Assembly (NCBI RefSeq): GCF_016863655.1
Contig: NZ_BOPH01000069.1
Coordinates: 1 to 64,000 of the forward strand
Direction of reading: 5' to 3'
DNA length: 64,000 bases
Source: Virgisporangium ochraceum
GTDB lineage: Bacteria; Actinomycetota; Actinomycetes; Mycobacteriales; Micromonosporaceae
Positions 17,452-24,858 of this stretch are shown piece after piece. The notes below the pieces were generated by a model. The model had not been told where the DNA came from and searched no databases. It saw only the letters and a program-made list of their open reading frames with translations. Position 1 is the stretch's first letter; the number at the start of each line of letters is the position of its first letter. A program made the position numbers and the translations under genes.

Positions 17452-19527
17452 ATGTGGCGATTTACGGCGATATCGCGGAAGTATGTCGCGCGCCCGCTGC
17501 TCGTGTGGGCGCTGCTGCTCGCCGCGGTCGCCACGGGCGTCTACTGGGTGGACACGAACGGCCACCACGAACTGGAGCACCGCTTCCGGCTGCGCGTGGT
17601 GATCGCGTCGGACTTCGTGTCGACCTACGCCGAGGACCTCATCGCCCGGGAACGCACGCAGGCCCTGCAGTTCCTCTCCGGTCCGACCGTCGAGGCCCGC
17701 GTGTTCGAGCAGGCGGTCGCGTCGTTCGGCTACTCCGCCGCGGTACTGCTCGACAGCAACGGGCAGGCGATCCACGCCGTGCCCGCGAACCCGACCACGC
17801 TGGGCGTCGACCTCACCACCCGGTACGAGCACCTGCGCGTGGCCCTGCGCGACGGCCGGCCCAGCGTGTCGTCGGTGGTGACGTCGGCGGCGGAGGGCCT
17901 GCCCGTGGTCTCGTTCGCCACGCCGTACGAGACGCCGGCCGGGCGACGCGTGTTCGCCGGTGCCATCGACATCCGGTCCAGCTCGCTCGGCAACTACCTC
18001 AGCCACGCGATCGCGTTGGCCGGCAGCCACGTCTACCTGGTCGACAACGCCGGACACGTGGTGGGTGCCAACCAGAACGTCGTCGGCATCAGCACCCTCG
18101 CCGAGCACGAGCCGGAGCTGGCGCACGCGGTCGCCCGGAATGAGAGCGGCTCCTACGAGTCCGACGAGGAGGCGTGGCACTACGACTCGGCCCCCGTGCC
18201 CGGCACGCCGTGGAAGCTGGTCGCCTCGGTGCGCAACGAGGTGCTGTACCAGCCGATGGACGGAACCGCCGCGGGTGGCTGGGTGGGGCTCGGTGGCCTG
18301 GCCGTCCTCGGTCTGTTCGGCGTGCGGCTGTGGGCCCGCAGCGCCCGGAACCGGGCGGAACTGCGCGAGAGCGAGGAGCGCTTCCGTGGCCTGTTCGACG
18401 GCTCGCTCGTCGGCATGCTGCTCGTCGGCGCGTCCAACGGGCGGTTGCTGCGGGTCAACCCGGCGCTGTGCGACCTGCTCGGCTACCGCGGCACGACGCT
18501 GGCCGGCCAGACCCTCGACGACATCGTGCACCCCGACGACCTGGCGGCCTACGACTCGCTGCGGGCCGACGCGGTGGCCGGCACCCGGCGCGGGTTCACC
18601 ACCGAGCTGCGGTTCGTCGACGCGATGAGCCGCGCGCTGCCGGTGGCCCTCACCGCGACGCTGGTGCGCGACGCCGACGGCCGGCCGCTGTACTTCGCCG
18701 CGCAGGCCGTCGACGTCAGCGAGCGGCACCGGTGGGCGGCCGAGCAGCGCCGCATCCAGGTGGAGCTGACCAGCCGCGCGGGCGACCTGGAGCGGGCCAA
18801 CGACGCGCTCAGGTCGGCGCAGCAGCGCACCGCCGACCTCGTCGCGATGCTGTCCCACGACGTGCGCCAGCCGCTGGGGGTCATCACCGGCTACTGCGAG
18901 GTGCTGCTGGAGGGCTGGGAGGCCCTCAGCGACGAGAAGAAGCTGCGCGAGGTGGGCCGCATCTCCCGGGCCGGCGGCAAGATGATGGAGCTGGTCGAGG
19001 AGGTGCTGACGCTCACCGAGGTCGACCAGGGTGGCCTGAAGGCCCGGCGCAGCGGCATCCGCATGGAGGAGGCGCTCGGCGAGGCCCTCGACGGTCTCAG
19101 CGCCTCCGAACGCCCGCGCACCCGCGCCGACGTGGAGCCTGGCCTCGCCGTGCTGGCTGACGCCCGTCACCTTCAGCAGATCCTCGTGAACCTGTTGAGC
19201 AACGCCCACAAGTACGGCGGCGAGGACGCCGAGGTGCGGGTGCAGGCGGGCCGGCTGGACAACGCGCTCGTGGAGATCGTCGTGTCCGACTCCGGCGAGG
19301 GGGTGCCCCCGGAGTTCGTGCCGCACCTGTTCGAACGGTTCAGCCGGGCGGCGAGCGGTGTCGCGCCGACCCGCACCGGTACGGGTCTCGGCCTGTACAT
19401 CGTGCGCGAGCTGGTCGAGGCCAACGGCGGGACGATCCGGTACGAGCCGAACCGCCCGACCGGCAGCCGGTTCGTGGTGGAGCTGCCGGCCGACCCCGCG
19501 CGCGTGCGCGAGCTGACGTCGAGGTGA
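17452..19527 (+). CDS. Cache-PAS sensor histidine kinase
   Basis: 691 aa from ATG 17452. TM1 about 15-33, a large extracytoplasmic Cache-type domain (about 35-270), TM2 about 275-297, PAS domain about 305-420, a short coiled segment, HisKA with MLSHDVRQPLGVI, and HATPase_c with NLLSNAHKYGG and GTGLGLYIV. No response regulator is adjacent, so it is an orphan kinase. It is divergent from the ligase gene across an 80-bp spacer that must hold both promoters; the SD is weak. Confidence 0.93.
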   Translation: MWRFTAISRKYVARPLLVWALLLAAVATGVYWVDTNGHHELEHRFRLRVVIASDFVSTYAEDLIARERTQALQFLSGPTVEARVFEQAVASFGYSAAVLLDSNGQAIHAVPANPTTLGVDLTTRYEHLRVALRDGRPSVSSVVTSAAEGLPVVSFATPYETPAGRRVFAGAIDIRSSSLGNYLSHAIALAGSHVYLVDNAGHVVGANQNVVGISTLAEHEPELAHAVARNESGSYESDEEAWHYDSAPVPGTPWKLVASVRNEVLYQPMDGTAAGGWVGLGGLAVLGLFGVRLWARSARNRAELRESEERFRGLFDGSLVGMLLVGASNGRLLRVNPALCDLLGYRGTTLAGQTLDDIVHPDDLAAYDSLRADAVAGTRRGFTTELRFVDAMSRALPVALTATLVRDADGRPLYFAAQAVDVSERHRWAAEQRRIQVELTSRAGDLERANDALRSAQQRTADLVAMLSHDVRQPLGVITGYCEVLLEGWEALSDEKKLREVGRISRAGGKMMELVEEVLTLTEVDQGGLKARRSGIRMEEALGEALDGLSASERPRTRADVEPGLAVLADARHLQQILVNLLSNAHKYGGEDAEVRVQAGRLDNALVEIVVSDSGEGVPPEFVPHLFERFSRAASGVAPTRTGTGLGLYIVRELVEANGGTIRYEPNRPTGSRFVVELPADPARVRELTSR

Positions 19528-19608
19528 TCGATCTGGCGGACAGCCGCCGACCGGCTGACCTACCGTGAGGTCGTTGGGGGACGCCGAGTTCGGGGGAGCT
19601 GGGGTGCG

Positions 19609-20811
19609 ATGGTTGCTCCGACGCGTGCACAGACCGACCGCGCCGTCCGCGACCTCGGCCTGCTCGCCGCCCGGCCGGAGCCCGACCTCGACACGATGGT
19701 CGAGCTGACCGCCGCGATCTGCGGCACCCCGGTCGCGCTGGTGTCGGTGCTCGACCACGACCACCACACGGTCATGTCCGGGTTCGGCGTCGAGGCTGGT
19801 GCGCCGGTGCGCGGCCAGGCCCTGTGCGCGCAGACGATCAGCGGCCACGGCCTGCTCGTGGTGCCCGACGCGCGGGCCGACCCGCGGTTCGCCGACCACG
19901 CCGACGTCCGGAACGAGCCCGGTGTGCGCTTCTACGCCGGTGCGCCGCTGGTGACCGCCGACGGCTTCGCCCTCGGCACCCTGTGCGTCACCGACGCGGT
20001 GCCCCGCCGTCTCGGGCTGGGCCAGCTCCGCGCGTTGCGCGCGCTCGCTCGTCAGGTGACGACGCTCCTGGAGCTGCGGCACGGCGCCACCCGGCTGGCC
20101 CGCGAGTCGGTGCGGCGGCACGAGACCGAACGCCTCCACGACGAGCTGGTGCCGCTGCTCCGCGGTGAGCTGCGCCAGCCGCTGGCCGAGCTGCGCCGCA
20201 ACGTCGAGGTGCTCCGCGACGTCGAGTTCTGCCCCGCGGAGGTGGCCGCCCGGCTCGGTGCCTCGGCCCACGCGCACGCACCGGTTCTGCTGCGGCTGCT
20301 CGACAACCTGATGCGGATGGCCGAACCTGCCGCCGCCCAGTCGCACAGCGAGGCGACGGCCAACGAGCGGCGCGCGGTCGACCTGAACACGCTCGTCGAG
20401 TGGTCGGTGCGCGAGGTGCGCCCGATCGCCGAGGCGCGCGACATCCACCTGCGCCTCGACGCGGGTCCGGCCGCGCCGGTGCCGGCCGACCCGCGCCGGC
20501 TCGCGCAGGCGTTGGCACACCTCATGTTCAGCGCCGTGAAGTTCACGCCGCCGACCGGACGCATCCGCGTGCGGATCGCCGGTGGACCCGCGGCACCGAT
20601 GCTGGAGGTGCGGGTGCTCGGTCTCGCCGACGCACCCGCGACGCTGTTCCCGCACCTGGTGAACGGCGCCCTCGGCGCGCCGCCGGTGTCGGGCGAGGAC
20701 GCGGGGCTCGCCGCCCTCAAGGTGGTGCTCGACGCGCACCACGCCGCGGTGGCGGTGTGCGACACCCCGGGCGAGGGAACCGCGCTGCAGGTGGTGTTCC
20801 CGCCCGCCTAG
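19609..20811 (+). CDS. GAF protein with degenerate histidine-kinase C-terminus
   Basis: 400 aa. N-terminal GAF domain (about 20-165: LTAAICGTPVALVSVLD, CAQTISG, VRFYAGAPLVTADGFALGTLCV). The segment where a HisKA H-box should be reads LLRGELRQPLAEL: the SHELR pattern is present but Gly186 replaces the His. The C-terminus resembles a HATPase fold with a poor G-box (GEGTALQVVF). It is therefore probably a signalling adaptor or allosteric subunit and not an autokinase. It lies 81 nt after the Cache-PAS kinase and may dimerise with it. Confidence 0.75.
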   Translation: MVAPTRAQTDRAVRDLGLLAARPEPDLDTMVELTAAICGTPVALVSVLDHDHHTVMSGFGVEAGAPVRGQALCAQTISGHGLLVVPDARADPRFADHADVRNEPGVRFYAGAPLVTADGFALGTLCVTDAVPRRLGLGQLRALRALARQVTTLLELRHGATRLARESVRRHETERLHDELVPLLRGELRQPLAELRRNVEVLRDVEFCPAEVAARLGASAHAHAPVLLRLLDNLMRMAEPAAAQSHSEATANERRAVDLNTLVEWSVREVRPIAEARDIHLRLDAGPAAPVPADPRRLAQALAHLMFSAVKFTPPTGRIRVRIAGGPAAPMLEVRVLGLADAPATLFPHLVNGALGAPPVSGEDAGLAALKVVLDAHHAAVAVCDTPGEGTALQVVFPPA

Positions 20812-20816
20812 CGGTG

Positions 20817-20842
20817 GAAAACCCTTCCCGCAAAGGGTTTTC
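20817..20842 (+). terminator. Hairpin after the GAF gene
   Basis: Perfect 10-bp stem (20817-20826 with 20833-20842) with a 6-nt loop; the descending arm ends in GGGTTTTC. It begins 6 nt after the GAF stop, so it may terminate that unit, but it also sits in the 5' region of the next gene. Confidence 0.6.
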
Positions 20843-20850
20843 GGGAACCT

Positions 20851-20879
20851 ATCGTCGTCTCCGACAAGGAGACGACGAT
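20851..20879 (+). promoter_or_regulatory. Hairpin covering SD and start codon of the vWA/TROVE-like gene
   Basis: Twelve perfectly paired bases (20851-20862 with 20868-20879), loop GACAA. The right arm contains most of the SD AAGGAG (20866-20871) and the first two bases of the ATG at 20878; the third can form a G-U pair. If transcribed, this structure would block ribosome entry unless opened by a protein, RNA or upstream ribosome. Alternatively it is a DNA operator palindrome (CGTCGTCTCC and its complement). Confidence 0.7.
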
Positions 20880-22176
20880 GAATGCAGAACTGATCGCCCA
20901 GCTGACGGCTGAGCTCGCGGCTTCCGATGAGCCGCTGCGGGTGTCGCGCTCCGGCCGGATCACGGGGCCGGCCGGAGCCGACGCCCACGACGCCGCGTAC
21001 GCGGCCGACGCCGAGGCCTACGCCCTCCTCGCGCTCGTGCCCGGCACCTCGGTCGAGCAGCGGGCCGGCATTCTCCTGCGCCTCCTGGGCGCGTCGCGTA
21101 CCGGGATGAGCGCGCAGACCCGGCGCACGGTCGAGCGGGTCACGCGGGTCCTCGTCCTCGGCCTGCCGGCGCACACGGTCGGCACGGTACTGCTGGCGCT
21201 GCGGCACCGGCGGGCGAACCACAAGCACGTCACGCGCGCCGCGCTGCGGCTGCTCACCGAGCACGCCGAGGCGGCGACGTTCGTGCGCACGCACCGGCGG
21301 ATGGCGGTGTCCATTGTGGAGCACGCGCTCGGCAAGGCGACCGCCCGCGGCGTCGCGCGCGCCCTGCGCACCGGCGAGGTCGTCGCCGACGTGCGGCGGT
21401 CCTTCCTGCGGTTCGTGTCCGACCCGGCGCTCGCCACCCAGCGGCTGCTGGAGGTCTACGCCGAGGCGCGGGTCGACGAGGTCGCGGTGGGCGTCCAGCG
21501 GCTCGACCTCGACCTCGACGGTGAGCGGCCGGCCGTCGTCACCGCGACCAACCGCGGCGACCTCGCCGCGACGCTCGTGCACCGGTTCCGGGGCGGCGAC
21601 TCCGCCGACCTCGACGCCGCGCAGGAGCGGTACCTGGCCGCGGCGGCCGCCGCGGTGCCGCGGTTCCCGGGCCGGCTGGCCCTGGTGATCGACCGGTCGG
21701 CGTCGATGGACGGCTACGGCGAGCGGGAGTGGGCGGTGCGTTCGCAGGTGGCGGCGCTGGAACTGGTGCTGCGTCAGCGCAGCGCCGAACTGGTCACCGT
21801 GTACACGCCGGGTTCGGGCACCGACCTGGCGGGCGGCGTCGTCGCGGCGCTGCGCGAGCGGCCCGACCTGGTGGCGGTGGTCTCCGACGGATACGAGAAC
21901 ACCTACCCGGGCGACCTGGCCCGCGTGGCGGCGACGCTGCCGCGGCTGGGCGTGCGGACGGGTGTCGTGTTCTGCACGGCGACGTTCAGCCACAGCGACG
22001 ATCTCACGCTGCGCCGGCCGGCACCCGGCCTGCCGCGGCGGGCGTTCTGGCACGAGGCCGACTTCGCGTCGCTCGTGCTGTGGATGCTGTTCCAGACGGA
22101 GGCCGCCGACGCGGCCGAGTGGCAGCGCACCGCCCTGCGGGAGCGACTGTCCATTGTGGAAGGAGGTGCGGGATGA
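20878..22176 (+). CDS. vWA protein with helical N-terminus, TROVE/Ro60-like
   Basis: 432 aa. About 250 residues of helical, HEAT-like sequence (ILLRLLGASRTGMS, VLVLGLPAHTVGTVLLALRHRR...) precede a vWA domain with MIDAS motif DRSAS (272-276). This order matches TROVE/Ro60-type RNA-binding proteins, in which the helical ring binds misfolded or Y RNAs and the vWA domain modulates binding. The assignment to TROVE proper is from overall architecture and only moderate. It overlaps the ARPP-1-like gene by 4 nt (ATGA). Confidence 0.65.
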   Translation: MNAELIAQLTAELAASDEPLRVSRSGRITGPAGADAHDAAYAADAEAYALLALVPGTSVEQRAGILLRLLGASRTGMSAQTRRTVERVTRVLVLGLPAHTVGTVLLALRHRRANHKHVTRAALRLLTEHAEAATFVRTHRRMAVSIVEHALGKATARGVARALRTGEVVADVRRSFLRFVSDPALATQRLLEVYAEARVDEVAVGVQRLDLDLDGERPAVVTATNRGDLAATLVHRFRGGDSADLDAAQERYLAAAAAAVPRFPGRLALVIDRSASMDGYGEREWAVRSQVAALELVLRQRSAELVTVYTPGSGTDLAGGVVAALRERPDLVAVVSDGYENTYPGDLARVAATLPRLGVRTGVVFCTATFSHSDDLTLRRPAPGLPRRAFWHEADFASLVLWMLFQTEAADAAEWQRTALRERLSIVEGGAG

Positions 22177-23120
22177 CCGCCCTCGCGATGATCGACCTGG
22201 CCGGCTTCCGGCTGGGCGTACCGCAGCGCGCCGGTGTTCTCACCGTCGTGCCGGTGTTCGGTCCGGCGTACCCGGGGGTGCTGTCGCCGCGTGACGGCGT
22301 GAAGCTCGCCCGGGTCGACGGGTACGGCACCGTGATCCTGCGCAACCCGGGCAGCGACGGCGTGGCGATCGTGCCCCTGCACATCGGTTACGTGCAGGAC
22401 GGCGCGCAGAACCACGCGCTGTGCCGGTCGGCGTTCCTGGCCGCCGGCCAGGAGCTGCGGTTCACCGACGCGTGCTGCGTGCAGGAGACCACCGGTGGCT
22501 ACCTCGGCGAGCGCGACCAGTGGTTCTTCACGCTGCCGGTCGAGCTGCGGGCGGCGGCGCTGGAACTGCGCGGCGAAGCCAACTACAGCAAGCTGTGGGG
22601 AGCGATCTCCCGGCTGAACCGCGGCTACGGCCTGCCGGGCCGGGGCCACCTGGAGTCGATCCTGGCGCGCAAGCGCAACGTGCTCACGCAGTTCCGGAGC
22701 CGGCTCGAGCTGGTCGCGGAGCAGTTGGGTGCGCTGTTCTTCCTCGGTTCCCGGCTGGTCGGCGCCGAGATCGCGCCGTCGCCGGCGTACTTCGCCGACG
22801 TGTGGCCGGCGCTGGTCTGCTTCGCCTACGGCCCGGCGGCCATGCGCCGCGAGCCGGTGGCGGAGTCGGCGGTGGAGCCGTACGCGGTGTCGACGCTCGA
22901 CGAGCTGGAGTCGGCCCGCGCGGCCGACGTCGCCGCGCGGGCCGACGAGGTGCGCGGCTGGATCGACGCGGCGAACTGGACCGCGCCGGCGGTCACCGAG
23001 GAGGACCGTTACCTCCACATGCGACTGTGCACAGTGGACGGTGAGCGCGTCGCCGGCCAGGTCGTGCTGGCCGACGACCGTCCGGTCTACGCCTCGCTCT
23101 TCAGCAAGGAAATCAATTGA
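22173..23120 (+). CDS. ARPP-1-like domain protein
   Basis: 315 aa; SD AAGGAGG at 22160-22166. The N-terminal part fits the ARPP-1 family pattern as I recall it: LGVPQRAGVLTVVPV, then QNHALCRSAFLAAGQEL and the ACCVQETTGGY segment. ARPP-1 was defined from associations with ADP-ribosylglycohydrolase and rhodanese/phosphatase genes in predicted NAD- or RNA-related systems; no activity is established. Strict coupling to the vWA/TROVE-like gene implies a two-protein system. The C-terminal 100 residues (Glu/Ala-rich, then LHMRLCTVDG) are not recognised. Confidence 0.6.
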   Translation: MTALAMIDLAGFRLGVPQRAGVLTVVPVFGPAYPGVLSPRDGVKLARVDGYGTVILRNPGSDGVAIVPLHIGYVQDGAQNHALCRSAFLAAGQELRFTDACCVQETTGGYLGERDQWFFTLPVELRAAALELRGEANYSKLWGAISRLNRGYGLPGRGHLESILARKRNVLTQFRSRLELVAEQLGALFFLGSRLVGAEIAPSPAYFADVWPALVCFAYGPAAMRREPVAESAVEPYAVSTLDELESARAADVAARADEVRGWIDAANWTAPAVTEEDRYLHMRLCTVDGERVAGQVVLADDRPVYASLFSKEIN

Positions 23121-23146
23121 CCGCGTAGGCACGGGAAGTGTCTACT
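23117..23146 (+). promoter_or_regulatory. Candidate promoter overlapping the ARPP-1 stop
   Basis: TTGACC at 23117-23122 overlaps the stop codon region and is followed after 18 nt by TCTACT (23141-23146). The -10 is imperfect (TANNNT expected), so this is tentative; it would start transcription near 23153. Confidence 0.3.
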
Positions 23147-23149
23147 AGA

Positions 23150-23316
23150 GACACGCCGGGAACTGCACCGGGCATGGCGAGCGGAACCTCGAATTCCAAG
23201 CGCGAGAACCGATTGCATATGGAGCAATTAAATGCTCGCCGCCGCGCTGGTCGCCCGTCCCGGCAAGACCTCAACAGAGTACGACCCCCGGGGAATCCCG
23301 GGGGTCGTACTCTTCT
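23150..23316 (+). ncRNA. Candidate structured RNA downstream of the vWA/ARPP-1 genes
   Basis: A 200-bp spacer with less GC-biased composition than its surroundings. It holds short potential hairpins: GTGTCT/AGACAC (23138-23154), GGAA/TTCC with a 7-nt loop (23183-23197), and ATTGC/GCAAT with a 7-nt loop (23212-23228). It ends in a 17-bp terminator stem. Ro/TROVE proteins are often encoded beside their Y-RNA partners, which makes a small RNA here plausible. No tRNA-like T arm could be confirmed, so this remains a candidate. Confidence 0.35.
23276..23313. terminator. Strong 17-bp hairpin terminator
   Basis: Perfect stem 23276-23292 with 23297-23313 and tetraloop GAAT, followed by TCTTCTG. Being symmetrical it could act in either direction. 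It lies only 7 nt before the next gene's start, so that gene must start within or very near the hairpin or depend on read-through. Confidence 0.85.
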
Positions 23317-23320
23317 GTGC

Positions 23321-24043
23321 GTGGTGACCATTCCCGAATCGCCCGTGGTGCACCGGCCGGTCATGTACCAGAGCTGGCTCGACCTGACGTTCCTGCACTG
23401 GCGCTACCCGGCCGACGTCGTGCAGCGGCTGCTGCCGCCCGGCCTCACCGTGCAGGAGTTCGACGGCTCCGCGTGGATCGGGCTGGTGCCGTTCACGATG
23501 AGCGGCGTCCGGTTCCCCGGTGTGCCGGCGCTGCCGTGGATGTCGCGGTTCCCGGAGACGAACGTGCGCACGTACGTCACCGGTCCCGACGGGTCGCAGG
23601 GCATCTGGTTCTTCTCGCTCGACGCCACCCGCCTGCCCGCCGTGCTCGTCGGGCGCACCACGTACCGGCTTCCGTACGTGTGGTCGCGCATGCGGGTCCA
23701 GGCCACGCCGGGCCGGTTCCGGTACACCTCCGCCCGCCGGTGGCCGGGTCCGCGCGGGGCGCGGTGTGACGCGGTCGTGGCGAGGGGACCGGCGATCGAG
23801 CCGGGTGCGCTCGAATACTTCCTGACCTACCGGTTCCAGCTGTACTCGGTGATCCGGGGCAGGCTCGTGCAGGCGCTGGCGGCCCACGGGCCGTGGCCGC
23901 TGTTCGGCGGAACGCTGGAGTCGTTGTCGGAGAACGTGATCGCCGCCGGTGGTCTGCCCGCACCGGAGGGCGAGCCGCTGGTGCACACCTCACCCGGGGT
24001 CGCCGTGCGCATCGGGGGATGGCGGCGGGTCACAGGTCGCTGA
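23321..24043 (+). CDS. DUF2071 (YqjF-like) protein
   Basis: 240 aa from GTG 23321 (GTG 23324 equally possible); the open frame reaches back to 23138 but runs through the terminator hairpin. Typical family start VMYQSWLDLTFLHWRYPADVVQRLLPPGL and VPFTMSGVRFPGVPALPW, later the YFLTYRFQLYSV segment. DUF2071 proteins share an acetoacetate-decarboxylase-like fold; their function is unknown. The 3' end overlaps the convergent hemerythrin gene by 14 nt. Confidence 0.85.
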   Translation: MVTIPESPVVHRPVMYQSWLDLTFLHWRYPADVVQRLLPPGLTVQEFDGSAWIGLVPFTMSGVRFPGVPALPWMSRFPETNVRTYVTGPDGSQGIWFFSLDATRLPAVLVGRTTYRLPYVWSRMRVQATPGRFRYTSARRWPGPRGARCDAVVARGPAIEPGALEYFLTYRFQLYSVIRGRLVQALAAHGPWPLFGGTLESLSENVIAAGGLPAPEGEPLVHTSPGVAVRIGGWRRVTGR

Positions 24044-24554
24044 CCTTGGTGGGCCGGTTGGCGAGGGCGTCGCGCACGCGGTCGACCAGGCCGCTGCCGG
24101 CGGCGCCGAGGCGGGTGCCCGGCACGTGGGGATGCGGACGGGTCGGCGCGATCCGCTTCGCGGCCTCGGCCCGGCTACCGAGGTCGGCCAGCCGGTCGGG
24201 TGGGCAGGCGTGGCGCACCCGCGGGAACAGGTCGCGTTCCTGCTCGTCGACGTGGGCGCGGACGGCCACGATCACGGCCGTGAGGTCGGTGTCCTGGACC
24301 GCGTCGAGGGCCCGTTCGACGTCGGCGTGCTGCCGCAGTCCGCGGTCGGCCAGCGCGTCGCCGTCGGGCAGCAGGTCCCGGACGGCCGGGTAGAGGTACA
24401 GCTCCTCGGCCACCGCGTGCCTGACCACCTCGGCCACGATCACGTCGACGAGGTCACGGCGGTGCGCGGGGTCGCTGTCACCGGTCTCGAGTTCGGTGAA
24501 CAGGCTCTCGATCCGCCGGTGATCGGTCACCAGCACCTCGATCAGATCCGTCAT
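24030..24554 (-). CDS. Hemerythrin-like HHE-domain protein
   Basis: 174 aa. A four-helix HHE cation-binding domain with the expected His/Glu ligands (VTDHRRIESLF, VRHAVAEELYLYPAV, HADVERAL, HVDEQERDLFPRV). Likely binds a di-iron or O2/NO-related centre in the cytosol. The C-terminal 40 residues are Pro/Arg-rich and unmatched. Its start lies 88 bp from the HTH/Clp-N operon on the other strand. Confidence 0.88.
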   Translation of the reverse strand: MTDLIEVLVTDHRRIESLFTELETGDSDPAHRRDLVDVIVAEVVRHAVAEELYLYPAVRDLLPDGDALADRGLRQHADVERALDAVQDTDLTAVIVAVRAHVDEQERDLFPRVRHACPPDRLADLGSRAEAAKRIAPTRPHPHVPGTRLGAAGSGLVDRVRDALANRPTKVSDL

Positions 24555-24594
24555 GTCACCCGGGTTACCCCTCCCGCCACTGCCGGTACCGTGG

Positions 24595-24640
24595 TGTCAA
24601 CAAAGGTTGACGACTGGCCAGTTGTCAATGTAGGTTGACA
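24595..24640 (+). promoter_or_regulatory. Twin operator and leaderless promoter of the HTH/Clp-N operon
   Basis: Two copies of TGTCAA-N6-TTGAC(A/G): 24595-24612 and 24623-24640, 28 bp apart. The same bases provide a promoter: -35 TTGACG (24607-24612), 18-nt spacer, -10 TAGGTT (24631-24636). The predicted start site coincides with ATG 24643, suggesting a leaderless mRNA. A regulator bound to these palindromes would block RNA polymerase; the small HTH protein itself is the obvious candidate. Confidence 0.7.
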
Positions 24641-24642
24641 GC

Positions 24643-24858
24643 ATGGAAGAGCCGAACCAGTCGGTCGCGGCGGCAGCCAGCAGCGCCGACCCCACCGTGG
24701 GTCTGCGCGCCGTCGTCGCGCTGTACCGGCTCGCCGAGACGCTCGAGGCGCTCCAGGTGCGCAACGCCCGTCACAAGGGCTGGTCGTGGCAGGAGATCGC
24801 CGACGCGCTCGGCGTCAGCAAGCAGGCCGTACACAAGAAGCACTCGGGGAGGGTGTGA
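24643..24858 (+). CDS. Small helix-turn-helix regulator
   Basis: 71 aa. The C-terminal half is a clear helix-turn-helix: WSWQEIADALGVSKQAVHKKH. The N-terminus is a helix (LRAVVALYRLAETLEALQVRNAR) suited to dimerisation. The gene starts 2 bp after the second operator and its stop overlaps the next start (TGATG). Small HTH genes paired with a Clp-N protein are common in actinobacteria; probably an autorepressor responding to proteotoxic stress. Confidence 0.88.
   Translation: MEEPNQSVAAAASSADPTVGLRAVVALYRLAETLEALQVRNARHKGWSWQEIADALGVSKQAVHKKHSGRV

Noticed and set aside
17431..22053. 1540-residue open frame on the - strand
   Set aside because: It lies opposite two kinase genes and the vWA gene and is Arg/Gly/His/Val-rich low complexity, typical of a GC-rich antisense frame.
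23207..23233. Anticodon-arm-like hairpin suggesting a tRNA
   Set aside because: A 5-bp stem with 7-nt loop exists, but acceptor, D and T arms of a tRNA could not be built around it; the implied anticodon ATG is also not normal in bacteria.
23138..23320. N-terminal extension of the DUF2071 gene
   Set aside because: The frame is open but runs through a 17-bp terminator, lacks family similarity, and the protein aligns only from about 23321.
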